Assembly (NCBI GenBank): GCA_021613535.1
Contig: CP075492.1
Coordinates: 17,112,001 to 17,176,000, forward strand
DNA: 64,000 bases
Direction of reading: 5' to 3'
DNA from: Adineta vaga
Lineage: Eukaryota > Rotifera
Numbering within the stretch: position 1 is the first letter of the stretch; each line of letters opens with the position of its first letter. This document shows, one piece after another, positions 11,835-24,337 of this stretch. The position numbers and the translations under genes are program-made. Below the pieces are notes generated by a model that was given only the letters and a program-made list of their open reading frames with translations, was not told the DNA's origin and searched no databases.

Positions 11835-13544
11835 ATGAAAATGCAATTGGAATTTTTACCCAATGAAATCTTTATTCAATTCTTCAAATATTTCAATATG
11901 ATCGATATTTTTTACTCATTTGATCAATTAAACGATCGTTTCAATATACTTATACGAAGTATTCCATTATCATTAAATTTCCGAAATGTTTATCAACGAT
12001 TCTTATGTGATCAGCTCTGTAACAAAATGTCAATGGATACAAGAATAAAAGAACAAATTCGTTCATTACATTTATCAAATAAGAATACATGTTATCCAAT
12101 TCATTTATTTATTTCAAAATTTTCACTTTCGGACTTCTCTCATCTTCGTTCTCTAACTTTGACTGAATTCACCGAATGTAATTGGAAACAAATTCAACCG
12201 ACATTTCCACTGCTGTCTGAATTAACTGCCTTTCGACAATCAGGCAGTTCGACATCATCTGATATGATATTTGACTTACCACTATCCCAATTTCATACAT
12301 TAATGATACTTCTACGACTACCAGAGTCTATTCCTCTAATACAATTCTCGTCAATTGTCAATTTAACTGTAAATGAATGTAGTTTCTATTTATTATTTCA
12401 GTTAGTAAATAATGCATCGAAACTTCAGTATTTAACAGTGAGATTTCTTATTCCAAGCATAATGTTGGAAAATTCCTCCTTGAAAGAAAATCATACAAAT
12501 CACCTAAAGCGATTATGTCTTGGTAATTTTCCATGTTCAATGTCTTATCTTGTAATGATATTCCAACGAACACCAAAGTTAGAACACTTAATAATAATGA
12601 ATGATGACAATAATGGCATAGCAAATGCTTATGAATGGCAAAAGTTAATAACTTCTTTCTTACCTCATTTAACGCTTTTCAAATTTGAATTTTTCTTGGA
12701 AAACTGCGAAAAAGAGAGTATGGTTGAATTTTTTAACCAATTTCAAAGCGATTTTTGGTGCAATCAACATCATTGGTATACAGAATGTTTCTTATCGGGT
12801 TCCTCAGGTTCAATATATACAATACCATATTCATTTAATACATTTTATCTTCCAAAATACACAAAGAAATGTACTAATGAATCAATCAAACATGGAGATT
12901 CATTCGATAGTTTGAGACATTTAACAATTACCCTTCCAACGTCAGCTGAACGTCTTCAATATTATTTTCCTAATATTGTCTCATTAAAACTCGACTATAA
13001 ATTTGAACATCCTTCAATATTTTACAGAATGACATATGACGACTTAAAGGATCTCTCCAGAATAGTTAATTTATTAAATATCAAACATTTGAATACAGAT
13101 ACCATGATATTTAGATCAGCAAATGTATTTCAAGATTTATTAAAAGCAATGCCACAATTATCGTCACTCGATATGGCATCAGGTGTGTTAATAGAATATC
13201 TGAACAATGATGAACTACGCAAATATTTAAATAAATCTATTAAGAAATTCAAAATACGTTTTGGTATACCTGGTATTTCCGGAAAGTTAGAAGAATTCTG
13301 TCACATTTTTAGTAATCTCGAAGAACTTTGCTGTGATGTAAACGAGTCCAATACTTTATTTTTATTGAAATCTTTACCTAAATTAACATATCTATGTGTT
13401 CATCCAGCATATCTTGATCATCTCACGTACAAAATCGAAGAAGCAATATCAACATTAGGTTTAGATATCACTTGTCACTTTCATGATCATTCTAAACGCT
13501 CTGTTTTATCAATTTGGATCAATCGGAACAAAAACATTAATTAG
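11835..13544 (+). CDS. F-box protein with divergent leucine-rich repeats
   Basis: Single-exon frame of 569 residues from the ATG at 11835. Residues 3-50 form an F-box (LEFLPNEIFIQFFKYFNMIDIFYSFDQ), the segment that binds Skp1 in SCF ubiquitin ligases. The rest has irregular leucine-rich repeats (LRSLTLTEF, LKRLCLGNFP, LEHLIIMND, LRHLTITLP, LEELCCDVN), a likely substrate-binding solenoid. F-box/LRR paralogues are very abundant in bdelloid genomes. No lesion is seen. A Skp1-like gene is also in this window (56004-56775), but nothing links the two specifically. Confidence 0.8.
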   Translation: MKMQLEFLPNEIFIQFFKYFNMIDIFYSFDQLNDRFNILIRSIPLSLNFRNVYQRFLCDQLCNKMSMDTRIKEQIRSLHLSNKNTCYPIHLFISKFSLSDFSHLRSLTLTEFTECNWKQIQPTFPLLSELTAFRQSGSSTSSDMIFDLPLSQFHTLMILLRLPESIPLIQFSSIVNLTVNECSFYLLFQLVNNASKLQYLTVRFLIPSIMLENSSLKENHTNHLKRLCLGNFPCSMSYLVMIFQRTPKLEHLIIMNDDNNGIANAYEWQKLITSFLPHLTLFKFEFFLENCEKESMVEFFNQFQSDFWCNQHHWYTECFLSGSSGSIYTIPYSFNTFYLPKYTKKCTNESIKHGDSFDSLRHLTITLPTSAERLQYYFPNIVSLKLDYKFEHPSIFYRMTYDDLKDLSRIVNLLNIKHLNTDTMIFRSANVFQDLLKAMPQLSSLDMASGVLIEYLNNDELRKYLNKSIKKFKIRFGIPGISGKLEEFCHIFSNLEELCCDVNESNTLFLLKSLPKLTYLCVHPAYLDHLTYKIEEAISTLGLDITCHFHDHSKRSVLSIWINRNKNIN

Positions 13545-14208
13545 AAGATATATGCAGAATTCTCTTTCTTTTTGACCTATTTGCTATTTGAACTGGTATT
13601 TTCCTAATCTTTTTTGAAGAAAATCGACAGTATTGTTCTTGAGGGTGTGGGTGTGGGTGAAGATAAGAGTCAAACCCACCCACACCCACACCCTCACCCT
13701 TGCACTTTTTTAATAAAAATACTAGAAAAAAATTGAAAGATCTCGTGAACAAAAAACCCAATATATTTTTTCGTACTTGTTAGAGATTCTCTTGATTTTT
13801 CTATATGACGCTAGAAAAACTGAAGAATGGAATTACTATGGATTGATTGAGGAAGAAATGTTCCATCTTACCATACCAAAAGGAAAAACTTCCATTGTTT
13901 CACTGATATTTACGTTTTCTTTCTATTTAAATATAAACAAAAGAAATTTGAACTTCCCTTTATCAATTTCTGTTTTTTTTATTGAAAAAAATTGGTTGTT
14001 TTCTTCTTCAATGAAACAATTAGTTTAAAAGACAACAAAATCTTATTTATTGGAATCTTTTTTTTCAAAAATATTTTCGGAAGTTTTTATTTCAATTAAA
14101 TTTAAATCAGAAGTTTCATTCTGAATTTATTCAAAAAGTTTTTTTTCTTTTATAGTCTTTGTTTTATTGGATTTCTGTTTTAAAAAATAGTCTTTTTTTC
14201 TTGTCAAC
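13545..14208. other. Spacer with hairpin element
   Basis: The 3' flanks of the F-box gene (+) and the kelch gene (-) converge here. Apart from the hairpin at 13637-13699 the stretch is T-rich and I see no gene. Confidence 0.5.
13637..13699. repeat. TGTGGG-type hairpin element
   Basis: TCTTGAGGGTGTGGGTGTGGG on the left and CCCACACCCACACCCTCA on the right, with a loop of about 20 bp. It is one of the cleanest members of the family, but the right end lacks the CAAGAT terminus. Confidence 0.8.
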
Positions 14209-16436
14209 TTATCCATATATTTCACAACTGGCCAAAGGAGAACTGCTGCATCCACCAGTAACTAACACATTTCCATTTGGTAAAATTGTTGCTGTAGTAT
14301 CACTTCGTCCAAAATTCATATTTCTTGTTTTTGTCCAAATACCTGTTGATGGGTCATATAATTCAGCACTGTTGAGACAATTACTATCGAATCCCCCCGT
14401 AACTAAAACTGTTCCATTTAACAGTGTTGTTGCTGTATGAGATCTTCGTCCAAAATTCATATTTCCTGTTGTTGTCCAAATACCTGTTGATGGGTCATAT
14501 AATTCAGCACTGTTGAGACAATTACTATCGAATCCCCCCGTAACTAAAACTGTTCCATTTAACAGTGTTGTTGCTGTATGAGATCTTCGTACAAAATTCA
14601 TATTTCCTGTTGTTGTCCAAATACCTGTTGATGGATCATATAATTCAGCACTGTTGACATCCAAAGTACCATTCGTTCCTCCAGTAACTAAAATTTTTCC
14701 ATTTGATAACATTGATGCTGTATGAAAAGTTCGTGCAGAATTCATATTTCCTGTTTTTGTCCAATTACCTGTTGATGTATCATATAATTCCGCACTATTG
14801 TGATAATTACCATTGAATCCCCCAGTAACTAAAACTGTTCCATTTAACAGAGTTGTTGCTGTATGAGATCTTCGTCCAAAATTCATATTTCCTGTTGTTG
14901 TCCAAATACCTGTTGATGGGTCATACAATTCAGCACTGCTGACATAAGAACTACAACTGTATCCCCCAGTAACTAAAATTTTTCCATTTGATAACATTGA
15001 TGCTGCATGAGAAGTTCGTGCAGAATTCATATTTCCTGTTTTTGTCCAATTACCTGTTGATGAATCATATAATTCAGCACTGTTGAAACAACTACCATTC
15101 CATCCCCCAGTAACTAAAACTTTTCCATTTAACAGAGTTGTTGCTGTATGAGATCTTCGTCCGAAATTCATATTTCCTGTTGTTGTCCAATTACCTGTTG
15201 ATGGATCATATAATTCAGCACTGTTGACATCCAAAGTACCATTGGTTCCTCCAGTAACTAAAATTTTTCCATTTGATAACATTGATGCTGTATGAGAGGA
15301 TCGTGCGACATTCATATTCGTAGTGTTTGTCCATACTGGAAAAAATGATTTCAATGAAATTCAAAAGAAATACTTTTTTGCAAGAAAACAAAATCGCTTG
15401 GTGTGAGCGACTGAAGATGACGGTACAATATCTACAAATATATCCACACCCTTATTTCACCTATTCATATCCTTAGTGACGTGAACACTCTGAATATCTC
15501 GATAAAAGTATTTTTGTAGAAGTCCTAAACTTTTTCCTATCACTTTCTTTATATGAAAATGCAATAAAGGTGATCCTAAAAACTATTCGAAAACTCGGAA
15601 TTTTTAATAGAAAGAACATATTTTCTCTCATCAAATGTGTTTTGTGAAGCAAACGAGCATTTTGAATGGAAAAGAAAACCTTCCCAAAAAAAGTGAATGG
15701 ATCTCGAAAAATTCACTCAATAGTTTTGTTTAAAGGAGGTGTGATGGTTTCACTATATTTCCTTTCACAAAATTTCAATCGGATTTCAACGGAATGTTAA
15801 TTAGCTAGTTATTCTTGATCTAATATGAGGAGGGAACGTTTCGAATTATTACACGTTGTTCCCGAATGAATGTGTGTTTTCGGTTAGAGCTCATTGAATG
15901 TAACAAATTAATATAAATCTTAATGAGTTTTACTGGAAATACTTACTTGTTCCTGTTGTTGCAGTAGTCGCTGTTGTTGTACTTGTTCCTGTTGTCGCAG
16001 TGGTCGCTGTTGTTGTACTTGTTTCTGTTGTTGCAGTAGCCGTTGTTGTTGTACTTGTGTCTGTTGTTGCAGTAGTCGCTGTTGTTGTACTTGTTGTGGA
16101 TGATATTGTTGTCAATGGTTCGGGTGGAAAATTTGGAAAGAAAAAAGACCCAATGGTTGTTCTTTCAAAACGGAAATCATTCGATGAATAATTGCTAATC
16201 AACTGGCATGTTTGATTGACTGTAACACAGTTCCATCCAACTGCACCAACAGTTAGAGCCGCACATGTACATTGAGTACATGTTGTATTCAAAAATATTT
16301 TGTCCACATCCGTTGTAATGAAGATTGTATTTGAGATCATTCCAATACTCACCGAGAAGGCAATGTCGAGATTAAGCAACAATATAAATAGCATATAGCT
16401 ATCGAAAAAGAAATATAATAATTTGATAGAATGCAT
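14209..16436 (-). CDS. Secreted/surface kelch-repeat protein with Cys-rich head and Thr-rich linker
   Basis: Exon 1 (15947-16436) and exon 2 (14209-15335) join through a 611-bp intron with donor GTAAGT, acceptor TTTTTTCCAG and preserved phase 1, giving 538 residues. The N-terminus has a hydrophobic signal/anchor (SYMLFILLLNLDIAFSVSIG), then a PAN/apple-like Cys-rich segment (CTQCTCAAL ... WNCV ... TCQLI) and a linker of (TTTATTATT-G/D/E-TS) units. The C-terminal 375 residues are seven to eight kelch-type blades of about 48 residues with the core NSAELYDPSTG.WT.TGNMN and LVTGG, some nearly identical to each other. Such blades form a beta-propeller and usually bind glycans or proteins. The ATG at 16436 was chosen because it directly precedes the signal; an in-frame ATG at 16505 is possible. 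Confidence 0.82.
15955..16100. repeat. Coding minisatellite (Thr-rich linker), ~36-bp unit
   Basis: Four near-identical units with the core GTCGCTGTTGTTGTACTTGT lie within exon 1 of the kelch gene. They encode TTT/ATTATT-type repeats, a probable O-glycosylated stalk. The unit length is a multiple of three, so copy-number change would keep the frame. Confidence 0.8.
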
Positions 16437-16505
16437 TATTAGATGGTTCCCTTTCGCTCTGTCTATGTTAGTATATTGCGTGAAAAGAATTTTATCTGAA
16501 AACAC

Positions 16506-18633
16506 AATTAATGATTAATGTATCTGTAAACGTTTACATAATTAGATTCGATTTTTCAGAGACTTATACAAGACTTCGCTCATCAACTTCATAAAGATAG
16601 TTTCATTATTGAGATTTTTATTAACATTTTTTTTTCCGTATACTCACACTGACGCAGTATTGTCATTTGTTTTCGTATTTAATTCAATACAGTTTATTAG
16701 ATATGTCTACTGTAGCAATTAGATTATTTCACGATTCGTCTGATCTACTTTTTTTTCAACCATTTTATAAAACTATCTGATAGTAATAGATAATACCGGA
16801 TGCCACAAAATGTCTGCACATCTTTTTATTTTGCATATATTTCGTCATGAATGAAAAATCATAAAATTGTTGAATTTTTTTTGAGAGATGCACTATGAAA
16901 AATTCTGTGAAAATAGTAAAAGCAGATCTCTGCTGACTTGAGCTAATGGTCTTTTCTATACTTAAAAGAAAAAATATACATTACACTGTATCTTCTCGCC
17001 GTATTGAATGTTCTTTTGTTATGGAATCCGAATATTTGATTACCGCATTTGTGTAGAGCTTTTGATGGCGCAGGGTGTGGGCATGTTTACCAGTGCCCGG
17101 CAGGACAGATTTGATCGTACTTAAAATCCATTTTATTCTGTTCTGATTTTTTCAATCTCATCTCTCGACTGGCTTTTTAGCTGACCTTGCAAACTTCAAT
17201 ACGTTCCATTTACCATAAGTAATATAAAGGGCATGGTTGTGAATGAGTTTCAATGAAAAGCAATATTTACCTACAGTGTCTTATACTCACATTCATGCAT
17301 CCGTCCACAGCCATCCCAGACAGACAAGACTTTCAAAAAACACGTAAAAACGCGGTTAAAAAGCGTAAATACACAGTTTAAACGGTAGATCGCCGTAAAA
17401 ACGCCGTTTTTACAAACTGCTCATAGGTTAAAAACTAGATGGCATCTCGGCATCCGAAATGCGAGATAAGGTGCGAAGACACTGGTTTCCTTGATTCGCT
17501 TTCACCTTCTTTTGTGGCTATGTATTCTCTGTGTTCAGAAGTATGCCATATGATTTCTCAGCTGTAAACATATGTATACCCGAAGTTAGCGCCTAGTCGT
17601 CTTCTTTTAAACGCCGTTTTAATTATCTCGAAAAAATGACCAGTGAAATAAGTCATTTTTAGCGACATTTTGTATACATACGGAGAGTCATAATTAAATT
17701 TTGAAAACTAATGGTATAGATTCAGTCTCGATACTTTAGTCTCGCATTTGAATAGTGTTTTTCTGATATACCGTTTTTTAGATCGTCGCGTCACCAAATC
17801 ACAAAAAAAATGCGTACGGACGATAGGAAGAAATAAATAAATAAATAAAGGAAGAAAAAAACTCGCGACGAACATATAAAGAGTGCCTTCGCACCTAAAA
17901 ACGATAAAAACCCACGTTTTAATGCTTTTTAACGCGTTAATTAATTTTTTTGTACCGTTTTTACGCGTTATTTTTTGTTGCTTGTCTGTCTGGGATGTCG
18001 CGCAACAACGTAATCATCTTATATATACCAATAATCGAGACACATCTGACATTCGTCAACAATATAAATTGCTAAAAAAAAGTTGATTACGTCGGCGTCT
18101 CATGCTCACACTCATACTCAACCTTATTGTTTGGCCAAATATTTAGGTGTAAGAAAGAGCTGTATTCGAAAAGTTTCGCTGTTCTTTAACATAAAAAATT
18201 TCAATACCTTAAAACTTGAATATCTTGATTGAAGAATACATCCTATTCCGCAGTGTTGATTCCACAATGTTCAACATTGAGGAGTACGGGGGTTGCTCAA
18301 AGAAAGAGAGAGATCTGAAGAGTGAATATTCTTATGATATTCTTTATACTAACCACTCCGTTCGTCTTGCAATCTAAAAAATATCACACTCACTTATGGA
18401 CTCAAAAAAATTTTAGTTTTTCAAATTGCTGTTACTCATCATTGTCTCCGAGATGATTACTTCGTATCTTTCTATAGAGAACTTAGGAACAATTATGTGC
18501 CTACTTTAATGTGCCATTTTCTCATTCATATAAAAATCTTAAAAGTACAGGGTGATTCATAAGTAAGGAAACAGCGTCTATTATTATCGATGTTCTTAAT
18601 TTAGGTGAACAATTTGATGAGTACAAAGAACGA
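16506..18633. other. 2.1-kb intergenic region with a MITE
   Basis: No supportable gene. It contains the 686-bp MITE at 17312-17997 and, at 18549-18572, the sequence CAGGGTGATTCATAAGTAAG. That sequence resembles the terminus of a DNA transposon, and a related GGGTGAATCATAAGT occurs at about 55074. Confidence 0.5.
17312..17997. mobile_element. 686-bp MITE with 17-bp perfect terminal inverted repeats
   Basis: The ends are CATCCCAGACAGACAAG (17312-17328) and its exact complement CTTGTCTGTCTGGGATG (17981-17997). Subterminal sequence is also partly inverted: CACGTAAAAACGCGG on the left against CGCGTAAAAACGG on the right, with repeated AAAAACGC/TTAAAAAGC words on both sides. There is no transposase frame inside, so it is non-autonomous. 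I could not identify a target-site duplication. Confidence 0.8.
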
Positions 18634-19365
18634 TAGTTTTGCTTTATTCTTCTTGGTATTAGTGCAGCAAATCTTTTCGAATCAATTTTTTTGAATGAAC
18701 GTATCAGAATAGGAATTTCATTTTTAATTGAAATCGGTGAACTTTTCTGTTATTTATTTATTCTTAAACGTACATTGATTATTTCATTAACACTTTTTGG
18801 TCTTCAATTTTTATGTTATGTTATCACGTTTTATTTCGCTCAAATTGATCATCAGACGAAACCGATTACATATCGAATTCGAACATTCATTTATCGTCTT
18901 GCTATGTATATTGGTACAAATGGTAGTTCTCTCTTAACATTATTTCTTAATTCAGAATCTCAATTTGGTTAAACACTTTATGAAGTAAGTATAATTATTT
19001 CCATTTTTTTATCTACTGTATCATTTAAAAATTCAAACGTTACTGAGCCATCGACACATCAAATACAAATTCAAAGGATAACCGATTGGAAAATGCCTGT
19101 CCGTTTGAATTTCGGACAATGTCCGAAAGATATTAGCCGTATTGAAGGTGTTTGGACTTTTACAATTTATTTAATTTCAATCGTATTTAGTTGTTTCTAT
19201 ATGACTATTTTAACAGTTGTTTTAGCAAGTCTTGAATTAGAAGAAAAAGGATCACAACTATCATCTTACGATCGAGGTGTTTGTATTTTCTTTTTAGTTG
19301 TTACTTCATGTGTTATATTTTTTGTTATTTATGGTATTATTTCTAAGAAATCGATGTCTCGATAA
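18634..19365 (+). pseudogene. Multi-pass membrane protein, one nonsense codon
   Basis: From a possible acceptor (CGATAG) the frame runs to the stop at 19363, interrupted only by an in-frame TAA at 18970-18972. It encodes about six hydrophobic segments (ISFLIEIGELFCYLFIL, LIISLTLFGLQFLCYVITFY, MYIGTNGSSLLTLFL, a segment at 18985-19020, FTIYLISIVFSCFYMTILTVV, GVCIFFLVVTSCVIFFVIYG). The part upstream of the acceptor is not identified, and I recognise no family. Confidence 0.5.
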
Positions 19366-20653
19366 GTTCATCAATAAATGGAACGTTTCAGATAAGAAAA
19401 AAAGGAAGCAGAAAAAGTCTCGAAAATGATAATATATCAGATTGAACAGATTGATCTTCCGACATGATATGTCAGTGGATTACCTTTTTCCTATTCGTTT
19501 AGATTATAACAGAAAATTCTATTTTCAAATATCGGACGAAATCAAAGACTAAATTGCGAGAATTTTTTTATGTAAACAAAGACGTTGTTAATCTTTACTT
19601 ACTATTTTGTATCAAATCTTCAATATGAAATTAATCATAAAACGGTTTAAATTATAGAAATAATATAAAATAAATTTCTCAAAATTCAACTATGCAAATC
19701 TCTTGATTCAATATATATTTCACAATTTGTAATGGTTCAGATATTCAACATTGATATTATATTAAAATCGAGAAAATCTTTCGTCAATACATTTGATAAA
19801 AGGTATTTCATAACATTTAACATCAACTGTCTATGATATTCGATAATTCTTATTAATCAGTTTATCATTATTACCATATATTGAAATGAGAAGGATTTAG
19901 AGAATGAGTTTTTAGTTATTAATATAGTTTCAATAGAATATGGATTTTACATACAAAGTTATAAGATATCAATATTTATCAGTTGGTTTTAGTAACAAGT
20001 GAACTCGTATTAAATCTTGTTAAAATAATCTTTTGAAGAACTTTTATGAGCTGTGATGAAAAAATTAATTTTATTATTGAATTTTTTTTTGTTTCATTTT
20101 AACAAATATTAAATTAAAAACAGAAAATTCTACAAAATGTTTCATTTTATTCATTATCTTGATAAAAAGTATACGTTTTTTCCGGTGTTGCTTTAACTAA
20201 TAACGTTGTATATAGTATAATAAGATGAATACATTTTAAAAATCAAGAATAAGGATAATTTTATAAGGGTATCTATCTTTCTAATATATTCTCAAGAAAT
20301 GTTTTACTATGTTTCTTATTCACAAAGAAATTCATAATAAGAATATTCTTCTCATTATAATCGTCGTTAGTTCAAAATAAGACATTTATTTTCATAATGT
20401 TTATAGTAAATATAAATTGAACAACATACTTCAATCGTTTCCAACTGAAATTATTTATACATTCTTTTTATCCAGTTATAGATTAAATAATTTATTAGTA
20501 GAAAATCATCGTCATTGTGAAATTAAGGTTTATTAATAATTCATATGGATACGTGAAAAAACCAAAGAGAAAAGAAGAAATAGGAAATCTACTTACAGTC
20601 ACACCGTCATATTCAACTAAGGAAAAGAAGAAATTAAAAATCTATGTGCATTC

Positions 20654-20710
20654 ATCTTGAGGATGAGTGGGTGAGGCTTAAGAGTAAAGTCTAACCCACA
20701 CCCACACCCT
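20654..20710. repeat. TGTGGG-type hairpin element
   Basis: ATCTTGAGGATGAGTGGGTGAG on the left, ACCCACACCCACACCCT on the right, loop about 18 bp. The left end keeps the ATCTTGAGG terminus; the right end is truncated. Confidence 0.7.
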
Positions 20711-21054
20711 AAAATATTTTCTCCCAGTTATTAATATGAAAAAAATTTGAAACGTATAGTTTACATATGGAAAAAAGCTCGTATTAATTTTCAATTTTTC
20801 ATATCTATTGTAATTACAGTCAAGAAAATATTATTCCCTCCTTGTCTCTAAAGTACGTAGTTTTCTAAGGATGGTTCCAGAAAATGAGTACTGGGGGTAA
20901 TAGTCGCCAGACTACTGTATTTTCTTACTAAATAAACGACCTATCGTCTTATAATAATACTCACAACATCAACCGCTAATCTAATCACAAGAGAGAAGAA
21001 AGGGTGAGCGGGTACATTTCTCACTAGTGTAAACATTTATAATTTTGTGACATG

Positions 21055-21085
21055 AGGGTGTGGGTTAACAAGAGACCCACACCCT
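21055..21085. repeat. Minimal TGTGGG hairpin
   Basis: Perfect 11-bp stem AGGGTGTGGGT / ACCCACACCCT with a 9-base loop, the smallest complete member of the family. Confidence 0.75.
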
Positions 21086-21818
21086 AGCCAACACAAGTAC
21101 TTAAACAAACCGAGACAAAAATAACTCGAATATGGTGCTGACTTTTCTTACGTGCAAAATTCTTCGATTTTCATAATTTATAAGGAAAATTTTCGCAGGA
21201 AAAAAACCCGTAAAATTTCATATAAACTCAAAATGTTGTGAAACTTTATCAACTTGTGAGCCTGTCTGCATGGCTCTCGAGTGATTTATATCAAAAAGAA
21301 TAAAAAGGGAATCACTCTCCGTATACTGTGTCAGACACACACATATATACCGGGAAGAAAAAGAGAACAAAGGGGAAGAATGGTATCAGAGATAGCATTC
21401 TTTCACGAAACAAACAAAAGGGATGACTGTAACACTCCATGAATCAGAAGGATGAGGAGGAATGTATCCAGACGTGACATGGTAGAGAGGAAGAGAGAAG
21501 AAGAATAGCGAGAACACTCGTCATCGCTAACACAACTTATCTTACATTGACTCAAGTGTGCACACGAAGGAAAAATCCTTCATATATGTCATCATACGAA
21601 CAGGGAAAACTTCAATATACGTATTTCGGAATTGTCCATACTAGCAATAGTTACTACTGATTTACAAAGATTATACATACTTCAGATCGCGCTTGCTATT
21701 TATTATTTTACTAATTTCGACGAAACAAACCGCTAAAACTATTACATACTAATTAGCAAGGTAAGCATCAGACGGTCAATTTATTCATATTTTTATTTTC
21801 AATAGGTAAATTCAACAA

Positions 21819-22970
21819 ATGACAGGCGAAAAAGTTCAAAATTTATTCAAGATCATTGATGATTCGATTGCAACTGATAATGCATTCGAGAAAATCAATT
21901 CATTATTTGATGAAGTTTTAGTTTTATTAAATGAACTCGAAGTTGAAGATGAATCATCATATAATGCAGCTAAACATGAATATCATACAAAAAAATCTTC
22001 TTGTTTAAAATCATTTGGAAAAATAGAAGAATCTTTAAAAGAAGAAACATTAGCTATTCGATATGGATCAAAATTACCAAAAGCAATTCAACAAGAACCA
22101 ATAAATCCTTTGCTATTATCATTACCAATGGAAGATAATGATGATGATGAATTAACGATTTCAAAAGCGAAAGCATTTATTGAAAAAAGTTTTCAAGATT
22201 TGACACAACACAGATTAATTTCCAATCAGATAAGAAATGAATTAGAAAATTTACTTATTGATTATCTTCTTCCAAATGAAATTCTATCAGTTGAACAATA
22301 TGATAATTTAGAAAAATCATCTTCACAAATACATCTTATTGCAAAAACGTTTCACGATCAAATTACTCTTGATAATAATCTAGAACAAATTGTATCAAAC
22401 AATGAAATTTATTCTGAAGATCCAATAACAGAAATTTCATTTCTTCTCACATTATTTGATACATCAATTGATAAAGGTTTAAATGTATTATTAATTCAAA
22501 AGAAAATTTATTAAATGAATTAACACAAAATGGAACCATTTGCGATCGAGATTTAATTAAAAGATATACAAAAGAAGGACAAAAATTATGGGAAATTGCT
22601 CGAGATTATAGTCGAGCAAGAAATGCAAATTGGAATCAATTTGTTCATTTAAATGGAAATGAATTAAGAAATCGAACAGAAACTGAATTAAAGAAACTTC
22701 AAAAGATACATTCATTATTAGCTTATGAACAATATCGTGCAGCAGCATTAACACTTGGAATAGGAGGTACTGCAGAAGAACGTAGTGAATTAAGACGAAT
22801 GATGGCGATTACACTTTATACAGGTGAAGAATATTTACAAGCACAAATGTATACAATTGCTGCAATGCATATTCTATTGAATGATACGAATACAAATGAA
22901 ATTTATTCAAAAATAAACGGTTTACAAAAATTATTAGGAAAAATTCAAAGTACTCAACGTCAACCTACGA

Positions 22971-23001
<31 letters not shown>

Positions 23002-24337
23002 AGCATCGTTATCGTTATCGTCTTCAACTCAACTTGTTTCTGTTAATAATCAACAACCATCATCTTCACTGATATTAAAAGCTCAAATGCAAAACGAATT
23101 ACGATCTATTGTACTTCAACAATGTTTAGTTCGAGGTGAAGAAAAACAACTTGAAACATCAAAAGAATTAATCTTAGCTGCGAAAACAAAAGTTACTCAA
23201 TATAATTCTTTAACATTTGGAATGTTAACCACAACTGCTGGTGCTGCAGTTGCAACAGGTGCACAAGTATATCAGACAATATCAACAGGTTTATTATTAG
23301 GTTCAACAATTGGACCAGTTGGAATGGTTCTTGGAGTTACTGGAGGATTAATTATTATTGCTGGTAGTGTATTATTAACAAAGAAATCTTTTGATATTAC
23401 TAATAAACTTGGTGATGAACCAATTATACGTGATATACTTAATGAAAGATTATCAGAAGCAATGGATTATTGTAAACAACAAATGTATACGAAATTCTTA
23501 GAATCATTAGCTAGACCATATTGGGATGAGTCTTATCTAATCAGAATAGAAATTCATGGTGATTCTGTTGAAATTAAAATTGATTCTCAACATATTATAA
23601 ATCAATTATTAAAACATGAATTTCGTCCAGATGGTATTGCTTATTTATTAATATTACTTGGTGAAGCATTACTTAATAAACCAAAATTAAATGATAAAAA
23701 TACAAATCTACGACAACCAACACAATCAACATTTAATGAATTAGCATCAAGTTTATTTCGAGATGTTTTCAAGAAAAATGATAAATTACAAGAAAAAGCG
23801 AAACAATTAGATTCACAAGTTCAAAAAAAACATCTAGATAATTTAACATTAAATAAATTTGAATATTATTGGCGTTCAATGATATCATCAAAATATTCAT
23901 CGTATGTTTATTCAATACCTGAAGAATATTTTAAAGATGCATTAAAAACTCCATTTACAACTCGATTAGATGAATTAGGTGATATTGCTCGTTTAAATTA
24001 TGCAATTACACAAATAATTATTGGTGGTGTCGATAATTTAGATGAAAGTCAAGAAACAATTCTGGAAATTAAACGTAAACAAATTCTCACAGAAAATAAT
24101 CAATTTTTCAAAGTATCACAATTAACAATGCAAGCTATTGATGATTTAGTTATGGCATTTGGTCTTCAACCAAAATCTTTAGTTGATAATGATTTATTAG
24201 TTTTAGAGAATAAAGTTTTATTTGAAAATATCAATATTATGATGAATGGAAATGTTCCTATTAATTGTGAATCTGTTAAAAGTGTATCAAATGCATCAGA
24301 ACAATTAGAAGCTCTTTTTGTGAATTATGTAATATGA
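21819..24337 (+). pseudogene. Large helical protein with glycine-rich membrane hairpin; one frameshift
   Basis: The ATG at 21819 follows a likely 5'-UTR acceptor. The first frame is open to 22514. The coding pattern continues one frame over from about 22485 (QNGTICDRDLIKRY ...) to the TGA at 24335, so there is a single 1-bp lesion in an A/T-rich stretch. The N-terminal part is helical and TPR-like, followed by an imperfect (ACA/ACG)n-coded Thr run at 22966-23004. A hydrophobic Gly-rich segment (GMLTTTAGAAVATGAQ ... GPVGMVLGVTGGLIIIAGSV) looks like a membrane hairpin. The stop overlaps the next ATG by four bases (ATGA). It may therefore be the N-terminal half of one patatin protein joined by a second lesion. 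I do not know the family's function. Confidence 0.55.

Larger units (their letters stand above)
19366..21818. other. 2.45-kb AT-rich intergenic region
   Basis: No supportable frame. Hairpin elements lie at 20654-20710 and 21055-21085, and a single GGGTGAGCGGG arm at 21001. The last 30 bases end in TTTTATTTTCAATAG, a likely acceptor of a 5'-UTR intron just before the ATG at 21819. Confidence 0.5.

Noticed and set aside
15955-16100. Regularly spaced ~36-bp repeats that might look like a CRISPR array
   Set aside because: The units are tandem without unique spacers and are in frame within an exon, encoding a Thr-rich linker in a eukaryotic gene.
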